A DNA stretch of 64,000 nt from Streptomyces sp. NBC_00247 (lineage in GTDB: Bacteria > Actinomycetota > Actinomycetes > Streptomycetales > Streptomycetaceae). Both the position numbers and the translations under genes were made by a program. The stretch covers positions 1,302,001 to 1,366,000 of the forward strand of contig NZ_CP108093.1 of NCBI RefSeq assembly GCF_036188265.1. The letters run 5' to 3'. Below are positions 17,737-26,712 of the stretch, piece after piece; position 1 is the first letter of the stretch, and each line of letters starts with the position of its first letter. The notes under the pieces are model-generated. The model did no database searches. It had not been told where the DNA came from and saw only the letters and a program-made list of their open reading frames with translations.

Positions 17737-19052
17737 CCAGCACCGACGCAAGGACGGCGCGCGCGTGGCGCAACTGGGCGGGGAACGTCACCGCCCGGCC
17801 GGTACGGGAGGTCTCGCCCGCCTCCGTGGACGAACTCTCCGACGCGGTGCGCCGGGCCGCCGAGGACGGACTGCGGGTGAAGCCGGTCGGCACGGGTCAC
17901 TCGTTCACGGCGGCGGCGGCCACCGACGGGGTACTCGTCCGCCCCGACCTGCTCACCGGCATCCGCGGCATCGACCGCGGGGCGATGACGGTCACCGTCG
18001 AGGCGGGCACCCCGCTCAAGCGGCTCAACGCCGCCCTCGCCCGTGAGGGACTCTCGCTCACCAACATGGGCGACATCATGGAGCAGACCGTCGCCGGGGC
18101 CACCTCCACCGGTACCCACGGCACCGGCCGCGACTCGGCGTCCATAGCCGCGCAGATCCGGGCCCTGGAACTCGTCACTGCGGACGGCACGGTGCTGCGC
18201 TGCTCCGAACAGGAGAACCCGGAGGTGTTCGCGGTCGCGCGGATCGGGCTCGGCGCGCTGGGCGTGATCACCGCGATCACCTTCGCGGTGGAGCCCGTCT
18301 TCCTGCTGACCGCCCGCGAGGAGCCGATGACCTTCGACGCGGTGACCGCCGGCTTCGACGAGTTGGTCACCGAGAACGAGCACTTCGAGTTCTACTGGTT
18401 CCCGCACACCGGCAACTGCAACACCAAGCGCAACAACCGCAGCGCGGGTCCCTCCGCCCCGCCGGGCCGGATCAGCGGCTGGATCGAGGACGAACTCCTC
18501 TCCAACGGGATCTTCCGGCTGGCCTGTTCGGTGGGCCGTGCCTTCCCCGCTGCGATCCCCTCGATCGCCCGGGTATCCAGCCGGGCCCTGTCGGCCCGTA
18601 CCTACACGGACATCCCCTACAAGGTGTTCACCAGCCCGCGCCGGGTGCGCTTCGTGGAAATGGAGTACGCCCTTCCGCGCGAGGCCGCCGTGGCGGCGCT
18701 GCGGGAACTCAAAGCGATGGTGGACGCCTCGCCGCTGCGGATCAGTTTCCCGGTCGAGGTCCGTACCGCCCCCGCCGACGACATCGCCCTGTCCACCGCG
18801 TCCGGCCGCGAGAGCGCCTACATCGCCGTCCATCTCTACCGGGGCACTCCGCACCAGGCGTACTTCACGGCGGTCGAGCGGATCATGACGGCGCACGGCG
18901 GGCGTCCGCACTGGGGGAAGGTGCACACCCGGGACGCCGGGTATCTCGCGGAGGTTTACCCGCGGTTCGGTGAGTTCACGGCGGTACGCGACCGGCTGGA
19001 CCCGGACCGGCTGTTCGGCAACGACTATCTGCGGCGGGTACTGGGCGACTGA
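17733..19052 (+). CDS. FAD-dependent aldonolactone oxidase (D-arabinono-1,4-lactone oxidase family)
   Basis: 439-residue flavoprotein. The N-terminal FAD-binding domain has [21 protein letters not shown] (the His is the usual covalent flavin site), [13 protein letters not shown] and [14 protein letters not shown]. The C-terminal ALO domain ends in [20 protein letters not shown]...FDPDRLF-like, here [12 protein letters not shown]. It likely oxidises a sugar lactone or polyol with O2 as acceptor; relatives include alditol and gulonolactone oxidases. The ATG at 17733 follows GGGGAAG. Substrate not predictable. Confidence 0.88.
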   Translation: MTSTDARTARAWRNWAGNVTARPVREVSPASVDELSDAVRRAAEDGLRVKPVGTGHSFTAAAATDGVLVRPDLLTGIRGIDRGAMTVTVEAGTPLKRLNAALAREGLSLTNMGDIMEQTVAGATSTGTHGTGRDSASIAAQIRALELVTADGTVLRCSEQENPEVFAVARIGLGALGVITAITFAVEPVFLLTAREEPMTFDAVTAGFDELVTENEHFEFYWFPHTGNCNTKRNNRSAGPSAPPGRISGWIEDELLSNGIFRLACSVGRAFPAAIPSIARVSSRALSARTYTDIPYKVFTSPRRVRFVEMEYALPREAAVAALRELKAMVDASPLRISFPVEVRTAPADDIALSTASGRESAYIAVHLYRGTPHQAYFTAVERIMTAHGGRPHWGKVHTRDAGYLAEVYPRFGEFTAVRDRLDPDRLFGNDYLRRVLGD

Positions 19053-19083
19053 CCGGCCGGATTCCGGCAGCGGTGACGACAGC

Positions 19084-19122
19084 GGCCCCGGCCGCCACCC
19101 TCGTGGGGTGGCGGCCGGGGCC
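19084..19122. terminator. Bidirectional terminator
   Basis: 17-bp perfect arms (19084-19100 and 19106-19122) with a 5-nt loop between the convergent lactone oxidase and TRLL-repeat genes. Confidence 0.85.
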
Positions 19123-19153
19123 GTCGTCCTGCCGCTATCGGTGCGGACGCGGG

Positions 19154-20224
19154 TCACTCCCCGCCGGTGTCGCCGCTGGTGGCCGGGTCCGGTGTGACCG
19201 TGCCGCCGGTGTCGGACGTCTGCCCGGGCGCGGTGCTCGCGCCGTCACCGGCCGCCGGGGAGGTCGGCGTCGGCGAGGGGGCCGGGGTGGTGGCGCCACC
19301 GGTCGGCGTGGGGGCGGGGGTGGTGGCCGCGCCGCCGTCCTCGGTGGTCGCCGGGGCGGACGCGCCGCCCTCCCCCGTGCCGGTGCCCGGGGTGGCGTCG
19401 GTGCCCTCGGTGCCGGTGGGGGAATCGCCGCCGGTCGACGGCTCCGGCGCCGGGTCGGCCGTGCCCGGGTCGTTGCCCCGGACGACGGAGCCCACGGTCG
19501 TGCCGCTGCCGCCGCTGAGGTCGTTGCCGGAGACCAGCTCGAACCCGGTGATCCCGAGCATCGACACGACGAAGACCACGACGGCCGCCACGACGGGCTT
19601 GCGCCGGCTGCGGCGGGCGGAGCCGTGGGTGGTCGCCTCCGAGAACCCTTCGTCCGGTCCGTGCTCTGCCGGCGGCAGGCCGGGGCCGCTGATCCGCAGC
19701 AGCCGGGTGGCGTCGTCCTGCTCTCCGGCCGGGGCGGGGACCCCGCGCAGCAGCCTGGTCCGGTCCTGGTCCTGGCCGAGCGGACGCGTACGGGGGTCCG
19801 GATCGATCACCCGGGTGCCCACGACGCCTGCCCGCGCCGGTCCGGCCGGTTCACCGGTGAGATCCAGCAGTCGCGTACGGTCGCCGTCGGCGTCGGCACC
19901 TTCCGGGAAGTACGTGGCGCCGCGGCGTCCGCGGGTCGTCTCGCGGGTCCGCACGGCGACCTGACGGCCCCCCGGGTGGGTCACCTGCACGGTGACTTCG
20001 CGGATCTGCTCGCCCGTGCGGCGGAAGAAGTGCTGGAAGACGGAGCCTCCGCAGGTGGCGACGATGCTCATCACGCCGGCGCCCAGGATCGTTCCGTAGA
20101 CCCCCAGTTGCGAGGCCGCCACCGCGGCCGCGACCGCGGCCACGGCGCTGCCGGCGACCTGCGGCACATTCAGATCTATGCGCCTTTCCTTCGGTTCCGT
20201 GTCGCTTTCCGGCTTCTGAACCAT
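19154..20224 (-). CDS. Membrane protein with TRLL repeats and a secreted Thr/Pro/Gly tail
   Basis: 356 residues, no named family recognised. Order: acidic N-terminus; hydrophobic pair about 23-60 (VAAAVAASQLGVYGTILGAGVMSI); basic linker RRTGEQIREVTVQV; a region with three similar motifs DRTRLL (115-120), DRTRLL (154-159) and DATRLL (171-176); basic RRSRRK then a third helix about 209-230; a C-terminal 120-residue low-complexity Thr/Pro/Gly/Ala tail probably outside the cell. The repeated acidic-x-Thr-Arg-Leu-Leu sites could be kinase or FHA-type docking sites (speculation). A good promoter lies about 120 bp upstream. Divergent from sepH. Confidence 0.75.
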   Translation of the reverse strand: MVQKPESDTEPKERRIDLNVPQVAGSAVAAVAAAVAASQLGVYGTILGAGVMSIVATCGGSVFQHFFRRTGEQIREVTVQVTHPGGRQVAVRTRETTRGRRGATYFPEGADADGDRTRLLDLTGEPAGPARAGVVGTRVIDPDPRTRPLGQDQDRTRLLRGVPAPAGEQDDATRLLRISGPGLPPAEHGPDEGFSEATTHGSARRSRRKPVVAAVVVFVVSMLGITGFELVSGNDLSGGSGTTVGSVVRGNDPGTADPAPEPSTGGDSPTGTEGTDATPGTGTGEGGASAPATTEDGGAATTPAPTPTGGATTPAPSPTPTSPAAGDGASTAPGQTSDTGGTVTPDPATSGDTGGE

Positions 20225-20347
20225 TACCAGCCCTTGCTTGACATCTCTCCCACCCTGCACCAGGAAGAGACCTTTGGGCGAAGCGGATAGTTCCGTTTCT
20301 GGTGATTCTGTGAACAGGGACACGCCCCACGGGCAAAAGGGCGGCGA

Positions 20348-20379
20348 ATGGGTATACCCATCCTCATGCCCGTCGTCAA
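20348..20379 (-). promoter_or_regulatory. Promoter with overlapping palindrome for the TRLL-repeat gene
   Basis: On the minus strand TTGACG (20379-20374), 17-bp spacer, TATACC (20356-20351): near-ideal vegetative sigma spacing. The -10 lies inside the perfect 14-bp palindrome ATGGGTATACCCAT (20348-20361), a candidate operator. The 5' leader would be about 120 nt. Confidence 0.6.
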
Positions 20380-20753
20380 CCACCGTCGCCGTCGACACCC
20401 GTCGACAACTCGGACGGCGTGCCGGTCCACCCCGGTGGCCCGAATGGAGTACTGTGACGAGCCCTGGGGCCGGACTCCCGCAAGGGTGATCCGGGTCCTG
20501 CGGGAGGGGGCCGAAGGCGGCACTCGAACCGGCGGCGCCGACGCATCGCACGGAGACCCGTTGCACAGGGTGACCGCACCGGTCGTTCTGCGCCACCATG
20601 GGTGACCGTGTCACGACGGCGTACCAGGGCCAAGGCCCGACACACGCCGGGCAACTTGGCAAGGTTGTGGCAGGCTGCACCCGGGCAGGCCACACTCGAC
20701 TAGCGGAAGCAGCGACGCACGTGACGTCGGCAGGCACCACCCGGGAGGTCCCC

Positions 20754-21797
20754 ATGCCCGAACTGCGTGTCGTGGCCGTCTCCAACGACGGCACACGACT
20801 GGTGCTCAAGGCTGCGGACAGCACGGAGTACACGCTTCCGATCGACGAGCGTCTCCGTGCCGCGGTGCGCAACGACCGCGCGCGGCTCGGACAGATCGAA
20901 ATCGAGGTGGAGAGCCACCTCCGCCCGCGGGACATCCAGGCCCGGATACGAGCCGGTGCCTCCGCCGAGGAGGTCGCCCAGTTCGCCGGGATTCCCGTCG
21001 ACCGTGTCCGCCGCTTCGAGGGCCCCGTGCTCGCGGAGCGCGCCTTCATGGCCGAGCGGGCCCGGAAGACGCCGGTACGCCGTCCCGGCGAGAACACCGG
21101 CCCCCAGCTCGGCGACGCCGTGCAGGAACGTCTGCTGTTGCGCGGCGCGGACAAGGAAACGGTTCAGTGGGACTCCTGGCGCCGCGACGACGGCACCTGG
21201 GAGGTCCTGCTGGTCTACCGCGTCGCGGGCGAACCGCACTCGGCGAGCTGGACCTACGACCCGCCGAGGCGGCTGGTCCAGGCCGTGGACGACGAGGCGC
21301 GTTCCCTCATCGGTGAATCGGACGCCACGGCTCCGGAGCCGAGCTTCCCGTTCGTACCGAGGATCGCGCGGCTGCCCCGGGACCGTCCGCTGGACCGCGC
21401 CCTGGACCGGCAGATGGAGCGGCACGCCGAGCCGGAGGAGTACTCCGGCCCGACGGCCGCCGAACGCGATTCGCTGACCAGCCTCCTGGAGGCGGTACCG
21501 AGCTTCCGGGGCGACATGGTCGTGCCCGAGCGGCCCTCGCAGCCCGAGCCGGCGGCGATCGAGCCGGCCGTCGAGGAGCCGGCGGCGGACGAGCCACCGG
21601 CCGCGGCGGCGTCGGCGGGAGCCGGTTCCGCCTACGCCGACGTGCTGATGCCGCGTGCCGTCGCGGGGCACCGTGACCGGCTGACGGGGACCACCGACCG
21701 CCAGGCCGAGGCGGACGGCGTCCGTCCGGGCCGCCGGGCGGCGGTGCCCAGCTGGGACGAGATCGTCTTCGGGACCCGGCGCAAGAAGCAGGACTGA
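20754..21797 (+). CDS. sepH: SepH, septation protein that stabilises FtsZ filaments
   Basis: Actinobacterial cell-division protein that binds FtsZ and promotes its assembly at septa, important in sporulation septation. 347 residues: an N-terminal DUF3071 domain (MPELRVVAVSNDGTRLVLKA onward) containing a helix-turn-helix-like segment (RIRAGASAEEVAQFAGIPVDRVRRFEGPVLAERAFM), WDSWRRDDGTWEVLLVYR, an Ala/Pro/Glu-rich linker and the short C-terminal motif SWDEIVFGTRRKK. The ATG at 20754 with GGGAGG upstream gives the family start. The 530 bp upstream contains no recognised gene. Confidence 0.93.
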   Translation: MPELRVVAVSNDGTRLVLKAADSTEYTLPIDERLRAAVRNDRARLGQIEIEVESHLRPRDIQARIRAGASAEEVAQFAGIPVDRVRRFEGPVLAERAFMAERARKTPVRRPGENTGPQLGDAVQERLLLRGADKETVQWDSWRRDDGTWEVLLVYRVAGEPHSASWTYDPPRRLVQAVDDEARSLIGESDATAPEPSFPFVPRIARLPRDRPLDRALDRQMERHAEPEEYSGPTAAERDSLTSLLEAVPSFRGDMVVPERPSQPEPAAIEPAVEEPAADEPPAAAASAGAGSAYADVLMPRAVAGHRDRLTGTTDRQAEADGVRPGRRAAVPSWDEIVFGTRRKKQD

Positions 21798-21829
21798 TCA
21801 GGACCCGGACCGATCAGGACCCTTACGGA

Positions 21830-21868
21830 CCTCGGGGGCCGCACACGCGACGTGTGCGGCCCCCGAGG
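21830..21868. terminator. Bidirectional terminator after sepH
   Basis: 17-bp perfect arms (21830-21846, 21852-21868) with a 5-nt loop between convergent sepH and the sulfurtransferase gene. Confidence 0.85.
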
Positions 21869-21898
21869 CTGTTTCCGGACACTGCCCGGCGGCGGTGC

Positions 21899-22729
21899 CT
21901 ACTGGGGGTCCGGTCCGGTCGCGACCGGGCGCGATTCGTCCGAGGACCACTCGGACCAGGAGCCCGGGTACAGCGCCGCCCGCAGGCCGGCGATCTCCAG
22001 GGCGAGCACTTCGTGGGCCCCGGAGACGCCTGAACCGCAGTAGACGCCGATCTCGCCGTCGCCGGTGGCACCGAGGGCGGCGAAGCGGTCGGCGAGCCGC
22101 GCGGCGGGCAGGTAGCGCCCGTCCTCGCCCACGTTCTCCCCCGTCGGCGCGGAGAGGGCGCCCGGAATGTGGCCGCCCACCCGGTCGATCGGTTCGACAT
22201 CGCCCCGGTAGCGCTCACCGGCGCGCGCGTCGAGCAGCACCCCGGTACGGGCCAGGGCTGCCGCGGCGTCGGCGTCGAGCACCGGCAGCTCCCCGGGCTT
22301 CGGCCGGAAGTCGCCCTCGTGAGGGCTCGGGACGTCGGTGGACAGTTCGCCGTCCCACACCGCGAGACCCCCATCCAGCACCCGGACGTCCCTGTGCCCC
22401 GCCCAGCGCAGCAGCCACCAGGCACGGGCCGCCGCCCAGCCCTGGCCGCCGTCGTAGACCACCACCCCCCGGTCCGAGGAGACTCCCGCCCGGCGCATCG
22501 CTGCCCCGAAGCTCTCCGGGTCGGGCAGCGGATGACGGCCGCCACCGGCTCCGGCCGGGCCGGCCAGTTCGCTGTCGAGGTCCACGTAGACGGCGCCGGG
22601 GAGGTGCCCGGCCTCGTAGGCGGCCCGGCCGTTCGGGCCGCCGAGCTGCCAGCGGATGTCGAGGACCACGGGCGGGCGGGGTCCTGCCGACTCGCCCGCG
22701 TATGCGGATGCGGTGATGATGGGCTTCAT
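21899..22729 (-). CDS. Two-domain rhodanese sulfurtransferase (SseA-like)
   Basis: 276-residue thiosulfate or 3-mercaptopyruvate sulfurtransferase. First rhodanese domain lacks a catalytic Cys (VVVYDGGQGWAAAR in the loop position). The second has VYCGSGVSG with the active Cys, as in SseA/rhodanese pairs. VLDIRWQLGGPNGRAAYEAGHLPGAVYVDLD opens domain one and LLDARAGERYRGDVEPIDRVGGHIPGA domain two. ATG at 22729; an ATG three codons upstream (22738) is an alternative. Likely role in sulfur transfer or cyanide/mercaptopyruvate detoxification. Confidence 0.9.
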   Translation of the reverse strand: MKPIITASAYAGESAGPRPPVVLDIRWQLGGPNGRAAYEAGHLPGAVYVDLDSELAGPAGAGGGRHPLPDPESFGAAMRRAGVSSDRGVVVYDGGQGWAAARAWWLLRWAGHRDVRVLDGGLAVWDGELSTDVPSPHEGDFRPKPGELPVLDADAAAALARTGVLLDARAGERYRGDVEPIDRVGGHIPGALSAPTGENVGEDGRYLPAARLADRFAALGATGDGEIGVYCGSGVSGAHEVLALEIAGLRAALYPGSWSEWSSDESRPVATGPDPQ

Positions 22730-22980
22730 GAGGGCCATCCTCGCGCAGTGACCGGCCCCGGGGTGTGGCGTCCGCGTGAACGCGGGCGACAAACATTGCG
22801 TACCAGACAAAACGGTCCGGTTCTGCCGAGAACGCGCGGCGCGCGGCGCGGCCGGTGCGTCTCCGGGCCCAGGTGGTGCGAGCATCGGGGCGGGGCGTAC
22901 GAGCCGTACCGCACCCCTGGACGGCGGACCGCCCCCGATCTGCCGCGCGGCCACCACGATGGTCCGAGGAGAGAAAGACG

Positions 22981-23757
22981 ATGACCGAGGCTGTCTCCCG
23001 GCGCACACCCGGCACGCCCTGCTGGGTGAGCCTGATCGTGCACGGCCTGAGCGCCACCCAGGACTTCTACGGCGCCCTCTTCGGATGGGAGTTCAAGCCC
23101 GGCCCCGAACAGCTCGGCCCGTACGTGCGCGGCAGGCTCCAGGGCGAAGAGATCGCGGGGATCGGCCAGTTGCCCCCCGACCGCCATCTGCCGATCGCCT
23201 GGACGACCTACCTCGCCACCGACGACGCGGACGCCACCGCCGAGACGATCCGCTCCTGCGGCGGCACGGTGGCGGTCGGCCCTCTCGACGCGGGTCCGGC
23301 CGGCCGGCTGGCCATCGCCTCCGACCCGAACGGAGCGGTCTTCGGCATCTGGCAGGCCGCCCGGCACGCGGGGACGCACCTCTGGGGCGCACCGGGCACC
23401 CCGGTCTGGAACGAGCTGATCACCCGGGAGACGTCCTCGGTCGCCAAGTTCTACCAGGCGGTGTTCGGCTACGAGGCCCAGGCGGTCGTCTCCGCCGACT
23501 TCGACTACCAGACACTGCACTTGGACGGCCGCCCGGTGGCGGCCCTGCACGGAGTCGGGCACGCCCTGCCGCGTGACCGGGGTCCGCATTGGATGACGTA
23601 CTTCGAGGTCGAGGACACCGACGTGGCCGCCGCCCGCGTGGTGGAGCTGGGCGGGCACATCCTGCAGCCGCCGCGCGAGGGCACGAGCGGCCGGCTGGCG
23701 ACGGTCTCGGACCCGGAAGGTGCGGCCTTCACCATCGTGCGGAGCGGCGAGCGCTGA
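22981..23757 (+). CDS. Two-domain VOC (glyoxalase-like) protein
   Basis: 258 residues with two vicinal-oxygen-chelate modules (about 10-128 and 138-256), each with the pattern W-x(2-5)-[TE]-x-x-FY...F-G-[WY] (TQDFYGALFGWEF; VAKFYQAVFGYEA) and an acidic-ligand strand near the end (DPNGAVFGIWQ; DPEGAAFTIVR). The family includes glyoxalases, dioxygenases and antibiotic-binding proteins; which applies is not clear. It resembles CFP30-type hydroxylase-like proteins in size. ATG at 22981 preceded by GGAGAG. Confidence 0.85.
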   Translation: MTEAVSRRTPGTPCWVSLIVHGLSATQDFYGALFGWEFKPGPEQLGPYVRGRLQGEEIAGIGQLPPDRHLPIAWTTYLATDDADATAETIRSCGGTVAVGPLDAGPAGRLAIASDPNGAVFGIWQAARHAGTHLWGAPGTPVWNELITRETSSVAKFYQAVFGYEAQAVVSADFDYQTLHLDGRPVAALHGVGHALPRDRGPHWMTYFEVEDTDVAAARVVELGGHILQPPREGTSGRLATVSDPEGAAFTIVRSGER

Positions 23758-23776
23758 CCAGTGGGCGGGCGCGCGG

Positions 23777-24745
23777 TCAGCGGCGGGGGTCGTACGTCAG
23801 CACCTTCACCTGACGCAACGTCAGCACGGTCTCGGCGTTCTGCACACCGTGGGTGGCGCCGATACGGTCCGTCAGGTAGGCGTACAGGTCCTGGGTGGTC
23901 CGGCACTGGACGGCGGCGACGATGTTCGCGCGACCGGTGACCGCTGCCGCGAACCGCACCTCGGGGTGGGCCGCCAGCGTCTTTCCCACCGCGACCAGGT
24001 CGGCGGGCGCCACGGTGAGCCAGAGCATGGCTCCCACGCCGTGGCCGAGAGGTTCGTGGTCGTACTCGACGTCGAAGTAGAGGGCGCCGCTGCGGCGCAG
24101 CCGGTCCAGCCGCCGCTTGACCACGGCTTCGGACTGGCCGGTCCTGCTCTGCAGTTCGGCCATCGGCGCCCGGCCGTCCCGGCGGAGCACCTCGATCAGC
24201 GCCTCGTCCACGGCGTCGAGGGTCACGGGCCCGGCGGGCGGCTCCCCGAGCCGGGGCCGCAGGGCGTCCTCCTGCTCGGGGGTCAGGGCGTCGGTCTTGC
24301 TCAGCCAGTCCAGCGGGCCGCCGTAGAACTGGTTCAGTACGCAGTGGGCGCTGACCTGGACGACGCGCGGGGTGCGCGGCAGCCGCCCGAGCAGGAGTTC
24401 GTCGCGTTCCCGCTGGGTGCGCGGCCGCATGGCGCACATGACCTCGGTGCCGCCGGACATGAGGCTGATGTAGAACGTGTCGGCGCGGCGGGCGAGCGCG
24501 GTGGCGAGCGGGTCGGCGGCATCGGGTGTGCAGCGCAGCCGGACGATCCAGCTGGACCGCCCGAGCTTGGTCTCGTCGGTCATCCCGACCACCCGGAAAC
24601 CGGTGTCGCGGCGCAGCCCGGCGAAGCGGCGGGCGACGGTCTTGTCGGAGACGCCGAGGACGTCGGCGATCTGCACGAAGGAGGCGCGGCCGTCGAGTTG
24701 GAGGGCCTGCATCACCTTCAGGTCCAGGGCGTCGGGCAGGGCCAC
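23777..24745 (-). CDS. Lrp/AsnC-family regulator with two tandem modules
   Basis: 322-residue transcription factor made of two Lrp units: HTH about 5-45 (LQLDGRASFVQIADVLGVSDKTVARRFAGL) with a partial ligand domain, then HTH about 165-205 (LRRDGRAPMAELQSRTGQSEAVVKRRLDRL) with a RAM domain to the end. Doubled Lrp proteins are common in Streptomyces. GTG at 24745. The gene is followed on the chromosome, across a terminator, by a co-directional DHA2 pump; direct repeats before that pump gene are a possible target. Confidence 0.88.
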   Translation of the reverse strand: MALPDALDLKVMQALQLDGRASFVQIADVLGVSDKTVARRFAGLRRDTGFRVVGMTDETKLGRSSWIVRLRCTPDAADPLATALARRADTFYISLMSGGTEVMCAMRPRTQRERDELLLGRLPRTPRVVQVSAHCVLNQFYGGPLDWLSKTDALTPEQEDALRPRLGEPPAGPVTLDAVDEALIEVLRRDGRAPMAELQSRTGQSEAVVKRRLDRLRRSGALYFDVEYDHEPLGHGVGAMLWLTVAPADLVAVGKTLAAHPEVRFAAAVTGRANIVAAVQCRTTQDLYAYLTDRIGATHGVQNAETVLTLRQVKVLTYDPRR

Positions 24746-24815
24746 CGTGCGTCTCCGATCCGTGCGTCCGTCCGGTGCGCGTGTGCAGACCGTGTGCGGA
24801 CGACCGTACGGCGGC

Positions 24816-24859
24816 CCGCCCCCACCAGCATGCCCGCTCGTAGGTGCTGGTGGGGGCGG
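24816..24859 (-). terminator. Terminator after the MFS gene
   Basis: 15-bp perfect arms (24816-24830 CCGCCCCCACCAGCA, 24845-24859) with a 14-nt loop just past the MFS stop. Confidence 0.8.
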
Positions 24860-24872
24860 CCGAGGTGGTCCG

Positions 24873-26510
24873 TCAGGCGTGGTCCGGTCCGGTGCCCGCG
24901 GCGGCCGGTGCGCCCGTGCGCGCCTCGCCGTCGGCGGCCCGGACGACACCGGTGCTTCCCGCCGCGGGGACGGAGGGTGCGGCACCGCGGGGGCGCAGGG
25001 TGACGGCCGCGACGATCGCGCCGCACAGCATGAGAGCGGCCGAGACGACGAGGCAGAGGTGGAGGCCGTCCACGAAGGAGAGCGACAGTGCGTGGAGGGC
25101 CCGTCCCGTGTCCGCGCCCAGTGGCATACCGGCGACGGCCTCGAGGCCGCCGCGATCGACGGCCGCGGTGATGCGCTCGGCGGCCGCGCCCGTGAGCCCT
25201 TGGTCGCCCAGGTGTCCGGGAAGGGCACCGACGGCCTTCGTGGTCAGCAGCGCCCCCAGGATGGCGGGGCCGAGGGCGGCGCCGACCTGCCGGAAGGCGT
25301 TGTTGCCAGCCGCCGCCATGCCGGCCTGGTGAGGCGGTACGGAGCCCACGGCGGTCGCGGTGATGCAGGGGAAGGCGATGCCGAGGCCGGTGCCGAGCAG
25401 GGCGAGCCGCCAGGCCAGCGAGGCGAAGGAGGTGTCGATGCCGATGGTGGTCAGCGTGCAGAGCCCCACCGTGGCGATCAGCAGCCCACCGGCGATCAGG
25501 AGCCGGGCCGAGAGCCGCTGGGCGAGCCGGCCGAAGACGGCGCCCAGGACGAGCGGCATGATCGTGACCATGAGGAGGCGCGTTCCCGCCTCCAGCGTGG
25601 TGAGCCGCTGCACCATGCCGAAGTAGAGGCTGAGCACGAAGAAGAAGCCGATCAGCCCCAGGAAGCTGATCATGACGACCAGCGTGGAGCCGGTGAAGGC
25701 CGGGCTGCGGAAGATGCGCAGGTCCAGCATCGGGCTGTCGCTGCGGCGTTCGGCCAGCACGAAGACGATCCCGCAGATCACCGCGATCGCCAGGGCCGCG
25801 AGGACCTGCGGCTCGGTGAAGGAGGACGCTCCGCCTTCGATGACCCCGTAGACGAGGGCCGTGATGGCCACGGCCGCGGTGATCTGACCGGGCCAGTCGA
25901 GCTTGCGGGGGTAGGGCGACCGGGATTCGTCGAGTAGCCACGCGCCGGCGGCCATCGCCGCGAGGGAGAGCGGGACGGGCAGGAGGAAGATCCACCGCCA
26001 GTCCGCGTGGGCGGTGATCGTGCCGGCGATCAGCGGGCCGACGGCGAGCGCCCCCATGAGGAAGGTCGTCCAGAGGCCGATGAACTTGCCGCGTTCGCGG
26101 TGGTCGGGGACGACGTGGCTGATGAGCGCGAGGGTCATCGGCAGCAGTGCGGCGGCCCCGGCACCGGAGAGGGCCTGTCCGATCCAGATCATGGTGATCG
26201 ACTGGGCGCAGAGCGAGACGGTGGCACCGGCGGCGCAGAGTGCGAGCCCCGCCTGGAAGACCTTCTTGCGCCCGTGTACGTCGCCGAAGACTCCGGCCGT
26301 CAGGATCAGAGCGGCCACCGGCAGGACGAAGGCGTCCGAGACCCACGAGAGGTCCGAGGTGGAGGCGCCGAGAGCTTCCTGGATGACGGGGAGGCTCACC
26401 GACACGGTGGTGATCGGGAAATAGGCCACGAACACGCCTATGCAGGCCATGACCAAGGTGGCCGCGCGCCGGTCGGGGGCGCGGCCGGCGGCCGGGGGTG
26501 TGCTGTTCAC
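24873..26510 (-). CDS. DHA2-type multidrug efflux transporter (MFS)
   Basis: 545-residue proton-coupled drug exporter with about 14 helices. Motif A is seen in GVFGDVHGRKKVF (loop 2-3), motif C in the fifth helix region (GALAVGPLIAGTITAHADWRWIFLLPVP), with FLLPVPLSLAAM following. GTG at 26510 with GGAGGAG seven bases upstream. Hydrophilic C-terminal tail rich in Ala/Gly/Thr. Neighbouring Lrp regulator and the direct repeats in its upstream region suggest control at the level of transcription. Substrate unknown. Confidence 0.88.
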   Translation of the reverse strand: MNSTPPAAGRAPDRRAATLVMACIGVFVAYFPITTVSVSLPVIQEALGASTSDLSWVSDAFVLPVAALILTAGVFGDVHGRKKVFQAGLALCAAGATVSLCAQSITMIWIGQALSGAGAAALLPMTLALISHVVPDHRERGKFIGLWTTFLMGALAVGPLIAGTITAHADWRWIFLLPVPLSLAAMAAGAWLLDESRSPYPRKLDWPGQITAAVAITALVYGVIEGGASSFTEPQVLAALAIAVICGIVFVLAERRSDSPMLDLRIFRSPAFTGSTLVVMISFLGLIGFFFVLSLYFGMVQRLTTLEAGTRLLMVTIMPLVLGAVFGRLAQRLSARLLIAGGLLIATVGLCTLTTIGIDTSFASLAWRLALLGTGLGIAFPCITATAVGSVPPHQAGMAAAGNNAFRQVGAALGPAILGALLTTKAVGALPGHLGDQGLTGAAAERITAAVDRGGLEAVAGMPLGADTGRALHALSLSFVDGLHLCLVVSAALMLCGAIVAAVTLRPRGAAPSVPAAGSTGVVRAADGEARTGAPAAAGTGPDHA

Positions 26511-26609
26511 GGAGAGCTCCTCCGCGGCGGATGCCCGCCGCTGTCTTTCGATGCCAGACGGAACTATGCGGACAAGGACCGCACCGGTGCCAGTCGGCGG
26601 GCCCCATAG

Positions 26610-26656
26610 CCGGATTCTCGACATCGCGGAACTCCGAACGCCGGATTCTCGGCATC
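26610..26656 (-). promoter_or_regulatory. Paired direct repeats upstream of the MFS gene
   Basis: CCGGATTCTCGACATC (26610-26625) and CCGGATTCTCGGCATC (26641-26656) match at 15 of 16 bases and are spaced 31 bp, about three helical turns. Position 100-150 bp before the pump's start suggests an activator or repressor site. Confidence 0.5.
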
Positions 26657-26712
26657 CGGGAGCCGGAAGAGGCGACGGACGGGCGCCCCCTTGGTGGCAA
26701 CGCCCCGGGCCG

